DNA of 64,000 bases. It comes from an uncultured Paenibacillaceae bacterium (GTDB lineage: Bacteria > Bacillota > Bacilli > Paenibacillales > K13). The DNA lies in contig CAJXLT010000011.1 of the NCBI GenBank assembly GCA_913056365.1, positions 1-64,000 of the forward strand. The letters are read 5' to 3'. The notes beneath the pieces were generated by a model that did not search any database, was not told the origin of the DNA, and saw only the letters and a program-made list of their open reading frames with translations. Position 1 is the first letter of the stretch. Every line of letters begins with the position of its first letter. Shown piece by piece: positions 35,404-43,907 of the stretch. A program made the translations under genes and the position numbers.

Positions 35404-36814
35404 GATGATTCCTCCGATTGTAAGATAATGTTCTTCTGCGGCGGTCCAAGCGATCGCCAACTCCTAGTGCTGTCAAGCCAATGAGGCAAATGCCGATATT
35501 GATCTGGAAGACGGATGACAAATCGACATGCCCCCCATGTCCGATCATCATGCCAAGTCCCAGAGCAGCGCCAATGACCATGCCGACATTGCGTGTGAGC
35601 GCGATCATCCCACCGATTGAACCTGCATATTCCACCGGTACTGTTCGCATGATGTAGCCGTTGTTCGGCGCAGCCAAGCCTCCCATGCCGAGTCCCATCA
35701 GAGAAAGTACAACAATCAAGCCTAGTAGTGTCAGTTCATGGAGAAAGAAAGACAGGATCACCAGTGCGATCATCATACAGCCCAATGCGATACACATAAG
35801 CAGTTGGGGATTCGTATGATCAGACATACGCCCTGCGAATGGACTTGCCAGTGCAAACAGTACTGGATATGCGGTCATGATGAGTCCAATCGCAAAAGGG
35901 GAGTATGTGGTTGTGTGCGCTAAATAAAACGGCATTGTGACCAAAACCGAGTTAATCAGCACAAAGGAAACGGTGCTTATCAGTAGCCCGGTTATGATGG
36001 ATGGAATGCGTAACATGGGCATGGGCAATAAGGGAGCGGTTTGCCGTCGTTCACGCAACAGGAAAAGGAAGAGTGCAACGAATCCAATCACATAAGCGGC
36101 AATCACACTAGGGGAAAGCCAGCCTTGCGCATGCCCGCTAGATAAACTATAAATGCCAGCAGCAATAACAAGCATGAACAAGATGGAACTGATCCGATCT
36201 ACGAACGGTGATTGGTGACTAAGTCGTTGTGCAGGGATGAATCGAGAAGCGAGCACAACGGCTGCGACTGCAACGGGTAGATGTATCAGAAACAACCACT
36301 GCCAGCTTAACCAAGCTGCAATGACTCCACCGGCAGGCGGTCCGGTCATGGCTCCCAAGGCGACAACAGCACTCATGATGCCGAGTGCGCGTCCCCGCTG
36401 GTCTTTGGGATAATAACAACGGATTAATGCGATGTTCGTAGCTTGAAACATGGCAGCCCCAATCGCCTGAAGGATTCGAAAGCATATAAGGACGTACACA
36501 TGAGACGATAAGACGATCAGAACAGAGCTTAGCGTGAACAAGACATAGCCCATATTATGAATGAAACCGTGACCGTATCGGTCGCCCAGCTTACCCATGA
36601 TCGGAAGCAGGGCAGCGATCACTAGCAAATAAGCGGTCGTAATCCACTGAATGCTGTATAAATCAGTATGGAAAGCTGATCCCAAGTATGGCAGAGACAC
36701 ATTGACCACGCCTGCAGTAAAGTGGGACATAAAAGCACCGATGCACAGTGTGAAAAAAAGCCAGAATCGCTGCTTCTCCGTCAATTGAAACGTATGTGGC
36801 ACAGGCTGTTGCAT
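35390..36814 (-). CDS. MFS transporter, DHA2 drug:H+ antiporter type
   Basis: 474 residues with about 14 membrane segments. Motif A (GKLGDRYGHG), motif C (GAMTGPPAGGVIA, the antiporter motif) and the opening GAFMSHFTAGVVNVSLPYL are typical of EmrB/QacA-type exporters. It probably exports a toxic compound. RBS AAAGGAGTTG. Control by the MarR gene upstream is likely because the operator GTTTAGTTACTAAAC lies just before it. Followed, with overlap, by the dehydrogenase-like gene. Confidence 0.92.
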   Translation of the reverse strand: MQQPVPHTFQLTEKQRFWLFFTLCIGAFMSHFTAGVVNVSLPYLGSAFHTDLYSIQWITTAYLLVIAALLPIMGKLGDRYGHGFIHNMGYVLFTLSSVLIVLSSHVYVLICFRILQAIGAAMFQATNIALIRCYYPKDQRGRALGIMSAVVALGAMTGPPAGGVIAAWLSWQWLFLIHLPVAVAAVVLASRFIPAQRLSHQSPFVDRISSILFMLVIAAGIYSLSSGHAQGWLSPSVIAAYVIGFVALFLFLLRERRQTAPLLPMPMLRIPSIITGLLISTVSFVLINSVLVTMPFYLAHTTTYSPFAIGLIMTAYPVLFALASPFAGRMSDHTNPQLLMCIALGCMMIALVILSFFLHELTLLGLIVVLSLMGLGMGGLAAPNNGYIMRTVPVEYAGSIGGMIALTRNVGMVIGAALGLGMMIGHGGHVDLSSVFQINIGICLIGLTALGVGDRLDRRRRTLSYNRRNHHAEH

Positions 36815-36842
36815 GGAATCAACTCCTTTCTGAGCGGATTAC

Positions 36843-36857
36843 GTTTAGTTACTAAAC
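36843..36857. promoter_or_regulatory. MarR operator, site 2
   Basis: GTTTAGTTACTAAAC, perfect 15-bp palindrome between the marR and MFS genes. It differs by one base from the palindrome before marR at 37363. Confidence 0.75.
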
Positions 36858-36875
36858 TAAAAATGCAAAAAAAAA

Positions 36876-37355
36876 TTAATGGTTCAGCATGTCGTGCAAC
36901 ACAGTATTCAATATGTCTATACTTTTCTCGAATACCTCGATTTCCTGTTCACTTAGTTGTGTCCGCAACTGCTCGTAATAGGCGAGATGCATCGCCTCAT
37001 GTGCCACATAAGCCTCCTTTCCAAGTTCGGTAAGTGATACAATTGAGCTTCGTGAATCTTGGGGGTGGGGGGAGCGAGTTACTAACGCCTTCGCTTGTAA
37101 TTTGTCGATCAGCTGCGTGATCGCTCCCTTCGTCACACCGAGCCGAGAAGCAAGCTCACTCATGAGCATGGTACCTTCCAGCCCGATTGCGTCAATCGTA
37201 TGGATGTCGCTAGGTGTTAATTTACCAGCTTGCCCGAATGTGTGAGGCTGGCGCTCCAACCGCCGAAGCAGCATAATCAATCGACCTAAGCTATTGCTGC
37301 CACTATTCACTTTTTGGTTCGCTTCAGGTTGAGGATGTTCTGATTTCTTGTCCAT
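36876..37355 (-). CDS. MarR family transcriptional regulator
   Basis: 159 residues. Winged-helix core TPSDIHTIDAIGLEGTMLMS, LASRLGVTKGAITQLIDKLQ and the wing HPQDSRSSIVSLTELG with the D-x-R pair. A charged, unstructured N-terminus of about 20 residues precedes it. It sits at the head of the MFS operon with matching operators on both sides, so autorepression and drug-induced release are likely. Confidence 0.9.
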   Translation of the reverse strand: MDKKSEHPQPEANQKVNSGSNSLGRLIMLLRRLERQPHTFGQAGKLTPSDIHTIDAIGLEGTMLMSELASRLGVTKGAITQLIDKLQAKALVTRSPHPQDSRSSIVSLTELGKEAYVAHEAMHLAYYEQLRTQLSEQEIEVFEKSIDILNTVLHDMLNH

Positions 37356-37362
37356 GCATATA

Positions 37363-37377
37363 GTTTAGTTTCTAAAC
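37363..37377. promoter_or_regulatory. MarR operator, site 1
   Basis: GTTTAGTTTCTAAAC just upstream of the marR ATG; 14 of 15 positions match the site at 36843. Confidence 0.75.
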
Positions 37378-37474
37378 ATAATGAAGTCAAGGGCTAAAGT
37401 TAGATTGCTGTGACCACAAGACTAAGCGAACGTAAAGTTGAAATAGAACTCGCAGATGTCATCGCTCATCTCAA

Positions 37475-37542
37475 TACGGATATCCCAGTCCGTTAGGTGT
37501 AGGGGCCGAGTCGCTAGTGTTCTTACGGTTATCCGAGTCTGG
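37475..37542. repeat. Family B palindromic repeat, two-unit copy
   Basis: Units TACGGATATCCCAGTCCGTT (37475) and TTACGGTTATCCGAGTCTGG (37523) with the linker GTGTAGGGGCCGAGTCGCTA between them. The same two units and linker recur in the same orientation at 38530-38600. The second unit holds the stop codon and last residues of the minus-strand gene at 37529. Confidence 0.75.
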
Positions 37543-38191
37543 CGCCGTTGCTCAGCTGATACAGGCGATATCGTTGCTTGTTGTCGACGACGATTAGTAG
37601 CTTCAACTCAACAAGCTTGTCTGCTATACGCCGTGCCTGTCTGTCCGATCGCTGTAGGTGTGCCGCCAGTTCGCTTGATGAAAATGACCGCATGATGCCG
37701 CGTGCAAATCGCAAGGTTTCATTTTCACTCCAACTGAGCGAATATTCTAATGGGCTTGCAACGAACTTGCCAACGAAGGATAGTGCCAGCTGTTTGCATG
37801 CCTCTGGCTCATCGGTGATCGACAGATAGGCAATCGGCAAAAACATCCAGTCGTCCAACGTCAGATATGCTTGCTTCATGCACAGGTCCTTGAATCTCCA
37901 CGCTTCGATATCTCTCGCATGTGATTTGTATTCATGAATCTCTATACAGCCTTTCGCACCACTAGGCATATAAGCGAGATCCAGATATCGGTAGCGGTTG
38001 CTATAATCTCTTACTTCCCATTCCGGATACAGATGCATCAAATTACCTACAACAGGATACCATATCGTTCTTAAAAATTCCCTTGTACCATGGCCTAACC
38101 CTTTTTGCAGAAGTTCGCGTCTTCTCGGATTTTTTTCTTCGATTATTTGTTCAGTTAGCCATTCGTCCATGATTGTATCAAAGCCGTTCAT
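37529..38191 (-). CDS. Putative PD-(D/E)XK-like/winged-helix protein
   Basis: 220 residues from ATG 38191 (RBS ATAGGTGGTG). The middle part reads YRYLDLAYMPSGAKGCIEIH followed by EYKSHARD, which fits a restriction-fold D...(D/E)-x-K pattern. The C-terminal 60 residues (FSSSELAAHLQRSDRQARRI, then ADKLVELKLLIVVDNKQRYRLY) look like a winged HTH. I do not recognise a named family; function could be a regulator with a dead nuclease fold or a nuclease. The last five residues and stop come from a repeat, so the original C-terminus may have been different. Confidence 0.65.
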   Translation of the reverse strand: MNGFDTIMDEWLTEQIIEEKNPRRRELLQKGLGHGTREFLRTIWYPVVGNLMHLYPEWEVRDYSNRYRYLDLAYMPSGAKGCIEIHEYKSHARDIEAWRFKDLCMKQAYLTLDDWMFLPIAYLSITDEPEACKQLALSFVGKFVASPLEYSLSWSENETLRFARGIMRSFSSSELAAHLQRSDRQARRIADKLVELKLLIVVDNKQRYRLYQLSNGARLG

Positions 38192-38217
38192 TCTAACACC
38201 ACCTATCGAATATAGAC

Positions 38218-38285
38218 ACAAAAAAATGCCGCTCTGAGTAGGAACCGTTCACTTCCCGGTTCTCTGTATCAAAGCGACATGTGCT
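38218..38285 (-). promoter_or_regulatory. Structured leader or attenuator upstream of the nuclease-like gene
   Basis: On the minus strand, a 12-bp outer stem (38269-38280 with 38226-38237, two G-U pairs) encloses an inner 6-bp stem GAACCG/CGGTTC and is followed by seven T bases at 38220-38226, only 28 bp before the ATG at 38191. This is the layout of an intrinsic terminator. It could be an attenuator or the end of an upstream small RNA. Confidence 0.6.
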
Positions 38286-38367
38286 TCATGTCGTGTATAT
38301 ACTTCATTTTACAAGAAGGTGGAGGATAGGGCAAGCAGTAAGTAACCTTGTATGCAAAATGTAGATC

Positions 38368-38600
38368 TAGCGGACACGGATGTCCGTTAGAGAGCCAAAC
38401 TTCGATATTTCGAATTGTAACGGACGCGCATGACCGTTAGCGTTGGATTTTCCTGCTACTGTGCTACTTTTCAGACTTTAATGGACATCAGCGTCCGTTA
38501 CAGAAGGAAATCGCCCCAATCCGTGTTCTTACGGACATCCGTGTCCGTTAGGTGTAGGGACCGAGTCGCTAGTGTTCTTACGGTCATCCGTGTCTGGTAG
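38368..38600. repeat. Family B palindromic repeat, five-unit array
   Basis: Five hairpin units at about 38371, 38419, 38479, 38529 and 38578, spaced 49-60 bp, for example CGGACACGGATGTCCG, AACGGACGCGCATGACCGTT and ACGGACATCCGTGTCCGT. The core is ACGGAC-N4-6-GTCCGT. The 500-bp gap between the nuclease-like gene and the GH44 gene holds this array and no gene I can support. Confidence 0.75.
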
Positions 38601-38804
38601 TGCACGTGTCATGGCTCATCATAGTTGCTGCAAACGATTTGAAGTGCGTGACGTTGAAATCGGAACCGCACTCGAAGGATCAGATAATATTCAAGTGTAT
38701 TCCGAAAAATATTGCATTTAAATGCTTTGGAATCTAAAGGTATATTGGTAGTAGCGGCTTATCCTTAGTAAGCTGCTAAATATCGCTAACTACAAGGAGG
38801 TAGG

Positions 38805-41189
38805 ATGCTGTCTATGTTCATGCAAAAGCGGAAAGGGAGGAATTGGTTAAGTGCGCTCACTATAGGTGCGATGCTTGGGGGAATCTTGGTCCCGTCAGCA
38901 GCAGTTTCTGCGGCTGCCCCCATACCCGTGTCCATCCAAGTGAATACGAATGAGGATCGTAAGGAAATCAGTCCATATATTTATGGTACGAACGCATCTG
39001 CAAGTTTGGCAGGGAGTGAGGGAGTTGCAGCACGACGATTGGGCGGGAACCGAATGACCGGATACAATTGGGAGAACAATGCATCCAATGCAGGGTCGGA
39101 TTGGCTTCATCAAAGCGATGACTTCTTATGCTCGGAGTTTGCGCTCACCGTTTCAGAATGCGAGACACCTGCCAAGGTCCAAACAACATTCCATGAACAG
39201 TCGCTGGCACAAGATGCGTACACTGTACTGACTCTCCCAATGGCCGGGTATGTGGCGCGAGACAAGGCCGGACCGGTTGAAGAGACTGAGGCCGCTCCAT
39301 CTGCAAGGTGGGATCAATCTGAATTTGCGAAGCAAGCTCCTTTTCAATTGCAGCCGGATTTGAATGACGGTACGGTGTATAGTGATGAATTTGTGAACTA
39401 TATGGTCCATCATTACGGGGATGCTAGTACATCCACCGGCGTTGACGGATATTCCCTGGATAATGAACCTGCGCTGTGGTCGCACACGCACGCGAGAATT
39501 CATCCTGATCCCGTAGGCGCAGTGGAACTGGTGGATCGCTCAATAGCCTTATCCAAGGCTGTCAAAGCAGTCGATCCTCATGCGGATATATTCGGCGGGG
39601 TTCTCTATGGTTTCAATGCGTACCTATCCTTGCAGGATGCCCCGGATTGGGCGAATGTCCAAGGGAACTACGATTGGTATGTGGATTATTATTTGGATCG
39701 AATGAAGCAAGAGTCACAGAGTGAAGGACGACGGCTTCTTGACGTGATGGATGTTCACTGGTATCCAGAGGCGCAAGGCGGAGGTCAACGTATTACCTTC
39801 AATGGCGTAGGGAATGAACAGACCCAAATGGCCAGATTGCAGGCGCCAAGAACGCTGTGGGACCCGACGTATGTAGAAGATAGCTGGATTGCCCAATATT
39901 TCAGCGATTACTTGCCTATCTTGCCGCGTCTGCAGCAATCGATCGATCAGTATTATCCGGGAACGAAGCTAGCAATCACGGAATTCAGCTATGGCGGGGA
40001 AGGGGATATTTCCGGGGGATTGGCTATGGTCGATGCTCTTGGGATATTTGGAAAATATGGTGTGTACATGGCCAACTTCTGGAGGTTGGAATCAGATACA
40101 AGCTATGTGAGCGCAGCCTATCAGTTGTACCGTAATTATGACGGCAACAACGCGACCTTCGGAGAGACCAGTGTGCGTTCTACCACATCTGACATTGTGA
40201 ACAGCTCGGTGCATGCTGCCGTGACTGAGGAATCCGATCAGCTCCATATGATCGTCATGAACAAAAGTATGGATACGCCATTGCAAGCTGATATTTCAAT
40301 TGCCGGAGATACGTTGTACGAATCTGGCTCTGTATATGGCTTCGATTCAACCAGCTCCAATCTGTTCGAAGCTGCGTCGATTGCTACTATTACCAATAAT
40401 CAATTTACGTATACTGTGCCGCCATTGACCGCTTATCACATCGTACTGGATGCAGATACCGATGAACCAATTGAAGTTCCGGCAGCTCCCACCAATTTAA
40501 GTGCAGAAGCCGGTGACAGCACAGTAACACTGAATTGGAATGCCTCGGTCGGCGGAACCAGCTATACGGTGAAACGTTCCGTTGATGGCGGGAATACGTA
40601 TGAGCTGCTGGCTGCAGACATTGCAGGAACATCCTATACGGATACCAGTGTAACCAACGGTACGACCTATCATTACGTGGTAAGCGCAGTCAATCAAGCT
40701 GGGGCAAGCCCGGACTCGATTGAAGCTAGCGCTACACCGACAGGATCATTCGGACCTAGTGGGGAGCTAGTGTTACAATATCGAGAAGCGGATGGAGACG
40801 CATCGAACAACCAAATCAAACCGCATTTCAATATTAAAAATGAAGGCAGCGAAACAATCGACTTGGAGGATGTGAAGCTCCGCTATTACTTCACCAAAGA
40901 AGGCGGCGCTTCCATGAATTCCTGGATTGATTGGGCGCAGATCGGCGGTCAACATATCGACAGGACATTCACGAATTCGTACGTTGAATTGACATTCAAA
41001 CCTGGAGCTGGTTCACTGGATGCAGGTGAGCAATCTGGGCAGATTCAGCTCCGTATGTCGAAGGTAGACTGGTCGAACTTCGATGAGACGAATGATTACT
41101 CGTATGATGCTGCCAAAACCTCTTTTGAGGATTGGGATCAAGTGACGCTCTACCTCAACGACAACCTTGTCTGGGGAATCGAACCGTAA
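38805..41189 (+). CDS. Secreted glycoside hydrolase family 44 with FnIII and CBM3
   Basis: 794 residues. A signal peptide with a basic start and AVSA-A cleavage near residue 37 sends it outside. The GH44 domain (about 40-545) has the acid/base Glu in SLDNEPALWS (about 221) and the nucleophile Glu in LAITEFSYGG (about 392). Then a fibronectin III domain (about 555-650) and a CBM3 cellulose-binding module (about 655-794, starting ELVLQYREADGDASNNQIKP). GH44 enzymes cut beta-1,4-glucans, xyloglucan or mannan. The RBS AAGGAGGT lies close to ATG 38805; ATG 38814 is possible. Terminator at 41203. Confidence 0.92.
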   Translation: MLSMFMQKRKGRNWLSALTIGAMLGGILVPSAAVSAAAPIPVSIQVNTNEDRKEISPYIYGTNASASLAGSEGVAARRLGGNRMTGYNWENNASNAGSDWLHQSDDFLCSEFALTVSECETPAKVQTTFHEQSLAQDAYTVLTLPMAGYVARDKAGPVEETEAAPSARWDQSEFAKQAPFQLQPDLNDGTVYSDEFVNYMVHHYGDASTSTGVDGYSLDNEPALWSHTHARIHPDPVGAVELVDRSIALSKAVKAVDPHADIFGGVLYGFNAYLSLQDAPDWANVQGNYDWYVDYYLDRMKQESQSEGRRLLDVMDVHWYPEAQGGGQRITFNGVGNEQTQMARLQAPRTLWDPTYVEDSWIAQYFSDYLPILPRLQQSIDQYYPGTKLAITEFSYGGEGDISGGLAMVDALGIFGKYGVYMANFWRLESDTSYVSAAYQLYRNYDGNNATFGETSVRSTTSDIVNSSVHAAVTEESDQLHMIVMNKSMDTPLQADISIAGDTLYESGSVYGFDSTSSNLFEAASIATITNNQFTYTVPPLTAYHIVLDADTDEPIEVPAAPTNLSAEAGDSTVTLNWNASVGGTSYTVKRSVDGGNTYELLAADIAGTSYTDTSVTNGTTYHYVVSAVNQAGASPDSIEASATPTGSFGPSGELVLQYREADGDASNNQIKPHFNIKNEGSETIDLEDVKLRYYFTKEGGASMNSWIDWAQIGGQHIDRTFTNSYVELTFKPGAGSLDAGEQSGQIQLRMSKVDWSNFDETNDYSYDAAKTSFEDWDQVTLYLNDNLVWGIEP

Positions 41190-41202
41190 AGTATACTAGG
41201 TG

Positions 41203-41256
41203 AAAAAACTGGCCCGGGGTCATTCCATGGTGTGGATGACACGGGCAGTTTTTTTT
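41203..41256 (+). terminator. Intrinsic terminator after GH44 gene
   Basis: Stem AAAAAACTGGCCCGGGGTCAT with near-complete match to ATGACACGGGCAGTTTTTTTT, one bulge, T run at the end. Confidence 0.85.
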
Positions 41257-41348
41257 GTCAGCTCTGTACCGAAGTGGATTTGATGAACATATTTCGCCCC
41301 TCTATTGCTAATACTTTCTATCAGTACAGTCAAAGGGGCGATGGACGC

Positions 41349-42794
41349 ATGGACAATGCTTCGAAGAGAGGGTTATCCACTTTTCATTTGACAATGCTGG
41401 CTTTGGGAACTGTTGTGGGAGGCTCTTTTTTCCTTGGTTCGGGCGTAGCGATCAGGGCGGCTGGGCCGGGTGTGGTTGTTTCGTTTCTACTCGGCGGCGT
41501 GTTGATTTATGTTGTACTATACGCCTTGTCGGAGATGACTGTGGCTGATCCGGCAGCCGGCTCCTTCCGCATGTATGCACAGAGAAGCTTCGGGCCCGGA
41601 GCCGGGTTTGTAACAGGCTGGGTGTATTGGACAGGTCTTATCTTTGCGATGTCGAGTGAGTCCATCGCCGCATCCACGTTCATTCGCGAATGGTTCCCCC
41701 AGATCTCGGTTGCTGTGCTGGGAGTGGTGATCATTATAGCAGTGACTTCATTGAACTTGTTGGGAGCCAAGCTATTAAGTAAATTAGAAAGTGGCTTGGC
41801 TGTCTTGAAACTGCTCGCCATTGTTGGATTTATTGTTCTGGGATTATGGATCATCGCCGGATTCCTCCCGAATACGCCTGCGGTTGGTTTCGGCGAGCTG
41901 CGTAATGAACCATTGATGCCCGGCGGAATCACTGGAATTGCTGGCAGTATGCTGATCGTCATATTTACCTACGCGGGATTTGAAGTGATTGGTCTGGCTG
42001 CCTCGGAAGCGCGGAATCCGAAGAAGACGATCCCCCGAGCCATTAACTTTACCTTAATCAGCTTGGTAGGTTTGTACGTTGCCGCTGTTCTGATCCTGCT
42101 GCCGCTCTATCCTACACAGCAGATGGCGGAGGGGCAGAGTCCCATTGTGCTTGCCTTGTCCCGTTGGGGAATTATGTGGGCTAGCAGCATCATGAACATC
42201 GTGATGATCATAGCGATTCTGTCGACGATGCTTGCTGCAACGTTCGGATTGGGACGGATGATTCGTTCGTTGGCGGCAGATGGACATACGCCTTCCTGGC
42301 TGAAGGACAAGCACGACATTCCCTATAGGGGCATCCTTTTCTCGGGAGCTGCTATGCTAGGCGGATTGGGATTCGGCTTGATCTTGCCGCAGCAAGTTTA
42401 TTTGTTCCTGATCAGTTCGGGCGGATTCGCCTTATTGTTCTCCTATTTGATCATCATGGCCTCGCATTACAAATGGCGCAAGAATACCCCCTGCTCACCC
42501 ACGGCTGGATGTCAGCTTCCCGGTTATCCGTACTCGTCTTGGTTTGCTATGATCGCCATGGTTGGCATCATTGCAAGTATGCCATTCATCCCCGGTCAGG
42601 CTGCCGGTTTGATCGCAGGGCTCGTATTAGTGGCAGCCTTCATCGGCATGTATGTCGTGAAGAAGATGATAGGCAAACGCAAGAGAACCAGTGAAGACAA
42701 GCGCACTATCGCGGACGCCAACCTGTCGCAATGGCAGATGGAAGCGGCAGAAGAGCATGACATGAGGGATGTGGACACTGGATCAGAACGGTAA
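41349..42794 (+). CDS. APC family amino acid permease
   Basis: 481 residues from ATG 41349, after CAAAGGGGCGATG. About 12 membrane segments, with the TVVGGSFFLGSGVAIRAAGPG motif in the first helix that holds the amino acid backbone and the DPAAGSFRMYAQRSFGP loop. An amino acid:H+ symporter or exchanger of the APC superfamily; the substrate cannot be read. It stands between two terminators and so is monocistronic. Confidence 0.9.
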   Translation: MDNASKRGLSTFHLTMLALGTVVGGSFFLGSGVAIRAAGPGVVVSFLLGGVLIYVVLYALSEMTVADPAAGSFRMYAQRSFGPGAGFVTGWVYWTGLIFAMSSESIAASTFIREWFPQISVAVLGVVIIIAVTSLNLLGAKLLSKLESGLAVLKLLAIVGFIVLGLWIIAGFLPNTPAVGFGELRNEPLMPGGITGIAGSMLIVIFTYAGFEVIGLAASEARNPKKTIPRAINFTLISLVGLYVAAVLILLPLYPTQQMAEGQSPIVLALSRWGIMWASSIMNIVMIIAILSTMLAATFGLGRMIRSLAADGHTPSWLKDKHDIPYRGILFSGAAMLGGLGFGLILPQQVYLFLISSGGFALLFSYLIIMASHYKWRKNTPCSPTAGCQLPGYPYSSWFAMIAMVGIIASMPFIPGQAAGLIAGLVLVAAFIGMYVVKKMIGKRKRTSEDKRTIADANLSQWQMEAAEEHDMRDVDTGSER

Positions 42795-42867
42795 GCATCG
42801 TCACGAGCGGTTCGCAGCAACAGCCGTTATGACGTTTTTTATTGATCCAATGATGCGTAACACAGCA

Positions 42868-42899
42868 AAGAAAGTCCAGCCGCTTGGCCGGACTTTCTT
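42868..42899. terminator. Bidirectional intrinsic terminator
   Basis: Stem AAGAAAGTCC-GCC/GGC-GGACTTTCTT with one internal mismatch and a 4-base loop, between the convergent permease and SRPBCC genes. Confidence 0.85.
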
Positions 42900-42918
42900 G
42901 CGTAATAGATAAAGTTTC

Positions 42919-43434
42919 TTATTTGATCTCGCGAAGGCGCTGTGCCAGACGGTCCCAAGTTTGCGAGATACCCTCCAGCATGCCCATATCCATGACCGAC
43001 TTGAGTGCTTCTGCGGACACATATTCTGCACGGTTAACCAGCTTTGTTTTGCCATCCTGATCGAGGAAGGACAAGGTGACATCGGTCCCTGGCATCTCTT
43101 CGTTGATATTGCCTTCGGCATCCGAGAAGTAATCGGTGTAGAGAATCGATTCCGGCTCGTTAATTTCCTTGTAGATTGTTTTACCCCAAGATTCCATCCC
43201 GTAAAACTCCCCTTGATTCTTATCGATACACTTCATGCAGTAGTGCCATACACCACCCGGTCGGAAGTCGATGTTGCATACCGGCAGTTCCCAGCCAATC
43301 GGTCCCCACCAATGCTTGAGGTGTTCCGGTTCCTTAAACATCTTGAACACTAGTTCACGCGGCGCATCGAACACACGCTCCAGCACTAACACCCGATCAT
43401 TCTCTACTCTTGAATCGATTGCATAGTTTGACAT
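42919..43434 (-). CDS. SRPBCC (AHSA1-like) domain protein
   Basis: 171 residues from ATG 43434 (RBS CGAGGAGGAG). VLERVFDAPRELVFKMFKEP, EHLKHWWGPIGWELPVCNID, FRPGGVWHYCM and TWDRLAQRLREI are hallmark segments of the larger AHSA1/YndB-like group. It follows an ArsR gene with 39 bp between, so the pair is an operon. Function unknown. Confidence 0.9.
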   Translation of the reverse strand: MSNYAIDSRVENDRVLVLERVFDAPRELVFKMFKEPEHLKHWWGPIGWELPVCNIDFRPGGVWHYCMKCIDKNQGEFYGMESWGKTIYKEINEPESILYTDYFSDAEGNINEEMPGTDVTLSFLDQDGKTKLVNRAEYVSAEALKSVMDMGMLEGISQTWDRLAQRLREIK

Positions 43435-43473
43435 AGTAACTCCTCCTCGATTTGACGAAATTTGATTCAACTA

Positions 43474-43800
43474 CTAATTCAATGGTTTTTTGCCTTGTAA
43501 CACATCTAAGTAATCTTCCAGACGTTCCATCCTTGCTTCCCACAATCGGCGATAGGAATCGAGCCACTTGTCCAGCTCTTGAAGCGGCTCCGGTCTCAGT
43601 CTGTAAATTCGTCGATTAGCTACTGGCTGTACCTCGACTAGACCGGCTTCGTTCAATACGCGAAGATGCTTGGAAGCCTGAGGTTGGCTCAAGTCAAGTT
43701 TCCCCGCAATGTCCCCAACCGGGAGCGGACCGTCCAACAGAAGGCTGACAATATCGAGTCGGTTGGGCTCAGCCAGAGCGCTGAAGGTTTGCACGTTCAT
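43474..43800 (-). CDS. ArsR family transcriptional regulator
   Basis: 108 residues from ATG 43800 (RBS TGAGGAGATG). Core: FSALAEPNRLDIVSLLLDGP, GDIAGKLDLSQPQASKHLRV and NRRIYRLRPEPLQELDKWLD. This subgroup is commonly found before SRPBCC genes, as here. A palindrome CTTACTTGTAAG stands upstream at 43832. Confidence 0.9.
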   Translation of the reverse strand: MNVQTFSALAEPNRLDIVSLLLDGPLPVGDIAGKLDLSQPQASKHLRVLNEAGLVEVQPVANRRIYRLRPEPLQELDKWLDSYRRLWEARMERLEDYLDVLQGKKPLN

Positions 43801-43831
43801 ATAGAAGCATCTCCTCAATTAATCTTCCGAA

Positions 43832-43843
43832 CTTACTTGTAAG
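43832..43843. promoter_or_regulatory. Candidate ArsR operator
   Basis: Perfect 12-bp palindrome CTTAC-TT-GTAAG, 31 bp before the arsR ATG. Confidence 0.45.
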
Positions 43844-43907
43844 ATCACTTGTTTATGAGTTGTTAAACATAGTATGCCACGTGGGGAATATTCCTGTCAA
43901 GTTATAT

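Noticed and set aside
38218-38285. T-box riboswitch before the nuclease-like gene
   Set aside because: A GGAACCG piece is present, but the conserved T-box sequence and specifier loop are not, and the downstream gene is not an amino acid gene.
38368-38600. CRISPR-like spacing of family B units
   Set aside because: Units vary in sequence, are palindromic, and the between-unit DNA is itself partly repeated. No cas gene is present.
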